Part shown: piece by piece, positions 62,974 through 64,000 of the stretch
Position numbering within the stretch: position 1 is the stretch's first letter
Layout of the letters: every line of letters starts with the position of its first letter
Source of the DNA: Aphrocallistes beatrix
Lineage: Eukaryota > Porifera > Hexactinellida > Sceptrulophora > Aphrocallistidae
Assembly: GCA_963281255.1 (NCBI GenBank)
Contig: OY725493.1
Span: 2,821,857 to 2,885,856, forward strand
Length of the DNA stretch: 64,000 nt
Reading direction: 5' to 3'
Notes under the pieces: model-generated
Databases searched by the model: none
What the model was told of the DNA's origin: nothing
The model's input: the letters and a program-made list of their open reading frames with translations, nothing else
Position numbers and translations under genes: made by a program

Positions 62974-64000
62974 CGAATCCAACAATGCGGCAAGGAACTA
63001 AACCTTGAAGTTCCTATCCGTGAAGATCTTCAGCAGTTGATGTATTGATTTCACAAAGAATTAGGCCATCCTGGAATTAATTCCACAGTCCAAGGAATAC
63101 AGCAACGCTACACATGGGTTGGATTACATCCAGACGTTAAGAAATACGCAAATCTTGTCTAATTATTTAATATCATTAGTGTAGCCCATGTATAGCTTTA
63201 TATTGTGAAGATGAATATTGATAGATCAAATACCAATTGTAAATATTCCAAGCATTTGACTACATTTCTATTTAGGTGAAGTCCAGTAACGGATGCCAAA
63301 AAGTTGCGCCACTACCTCAGCAGCATCAGAGGAAGTTACAGCCCATTCCACATCGAGATAGACCCTGGAAATACATTGGAATGGACTTGATGGATCTTCC
63401 TGAGACTCCGGATGGCTATAAACACGTATTGGTAACAATCTGTTATCTTTCCAAGTACGTCGTTGTTAGACCACTCAGAACAAAGAAAATAATGAGGTCA
63501 TCAGACAGTTGGAAGATATCTATCTTGAGTTAGGATTGCCAGATATCATACAACATGATCTGGGAAAGGAATTCACCCCAAGGTACGTATTATTTTTGCT
63601 AAGATTATGATACAATCACGTCAATATTATTGTCTTTCTTGTTAATACTTGTACTTGTACTTTTAGGCATTCCAGGAGTTTACTCAGAAATTAAGTATTC
63701 AGAATCGAAGTACCCGTGCATATCATCCAATGGCAAACGGATTGGTTGAAGCGCACAATAAAGTCCTAAAGGAGTACGTAAGAACTTTAGATTATCTCTA
63801 ATTTCTTGATTAGAATTGTAAATCAATTTAATGTCAATCCATAATTTGTAATTGTTTAATTAGTGCATTGTATATAGGAAGTTGAATAAAATGGTTATTC
63901 AATCTGGTAAGACAAGTAGTTGGTCGCTACTCAAGTTAGCTGTCCTCTGTATGAACTCCACCCGAAAGAAATCACACGGGAATACACCGTTCAGAGTGAT
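62974..64000 (+). pseudogene. Ginger/Gypsy-type integrase gene, at least four exons, mutated; runs off the window
   Basis: Exon 1 (62974-63147) is the zinc-binding exon (HKELGHPGINSTVQGIQQRY); it has a TGA stop just before HKEL and a GC instead of GT donor. Exon 2 (63276-63582) has CQK, LQPIPHRDRPWKYIGMDLMD with the first catalytic Asp (about 63384), CYLSKYVVVRPLRTK, then a one-base frameshift, and LPDIIQHDLGKEF with the second Asp (about 63555). Exon 3 (63667-63773) has RAYHPMANGLVEAHNKVLK with the catalytic Glu. Exon 4 (63878 to the edge) has SWSLLKLAVLCMNSTRKKSH. Splice sites TTTAG/GTACGT fit. The intron-rich layout and the exon shared with 12167-12340 favour a Ginger-type transposon over an LTR element. 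The stop and frameshift make this copy non-functional. Confidence 0.75.

Overview
The window is AT-rich, intron-bearing eukaryotic nuclear DNA. It is dominated by layered, nested transposable elements, and one very large host-type gene runs through it on the minus strand. GT-AG introns, a metazoan-style transposon repertoire (Harbinger with a Myb partner, hAT with a BED finger, intron-bearing Ginger-type integrases, Helitron-like elements, a CR1/L2-like LINE and a Ty3/Gypsy remnant) and an extracellular N-glycosylation-rich repeat protein suggest an invertebrate. An early-branching animal such as a demosponge is my best guess, but that is inference. There are no rRNA genes, tRNA genes or CRISPR arrays that I can support.

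Layout. 1-7340: decayed coding remnants, an exon of a Ginger-like integrase, and a Ty3/Gypsy element (gag zinc knuckles, reverse transcriptase, integrase, possible 3' LTR) split by a Helitron-like insertion and an inverted-repeat element. 7341-11685: Helitron-like copies carrying MITEs. 11686-12925: a Ginger-type element with a 4-bp target duplication. 12984-16168: a Mutator-like element with a 9-bp duplication and a dead LINE inside. 16395-17487: a 1.1-kb palindrome. 18233-20445: a long-terminal-inverted-repeat element carrying a degraded orphan protein gene. 21392-54193: five large exons (21392-23686, 26483-27639, 38327-40184, 48532-49095, 53246-54193) of one minus-strand gene. They splice in frame into 2274 codons and about 18 copies of a ~126-residue domain. 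The introns of 2.8, 10.7, 8.3 and 4.2 kb are packed with transposons, including an almost intact Harbinger (42044-47693) that is itself split by a hAT element. 54200-62900: further MITEs nested in Helitron-like copies, and a second long-TIR element (61045-62897) with fragments of the same orphan family. 62974 to the right edge: a multi-exon, mutated Ginger/Gypsy-type integrase.

Two threads tie the window together. First, two sister families of short elements, called HelA and HelB here, share both termini and insert between A and T. HelA carries an internal (TA)n tract that has repeatedly served as landing site for TA-targeting MITEs. Second, several different-looking inverted-repeat elements share a three-box terminal architecture (a TTTCC-CAATTTGA box, a CTAGCAAC/GGAATGT box and a TCGAGTGACCCC box). 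Two of the elements with these boxes enclose an orphan protein with a GKGK-type motif and a C-terminal Cys cluster. That combination is my best candidate for an under-described mobile system. All family assignments come from reading the sequence; no search was run.
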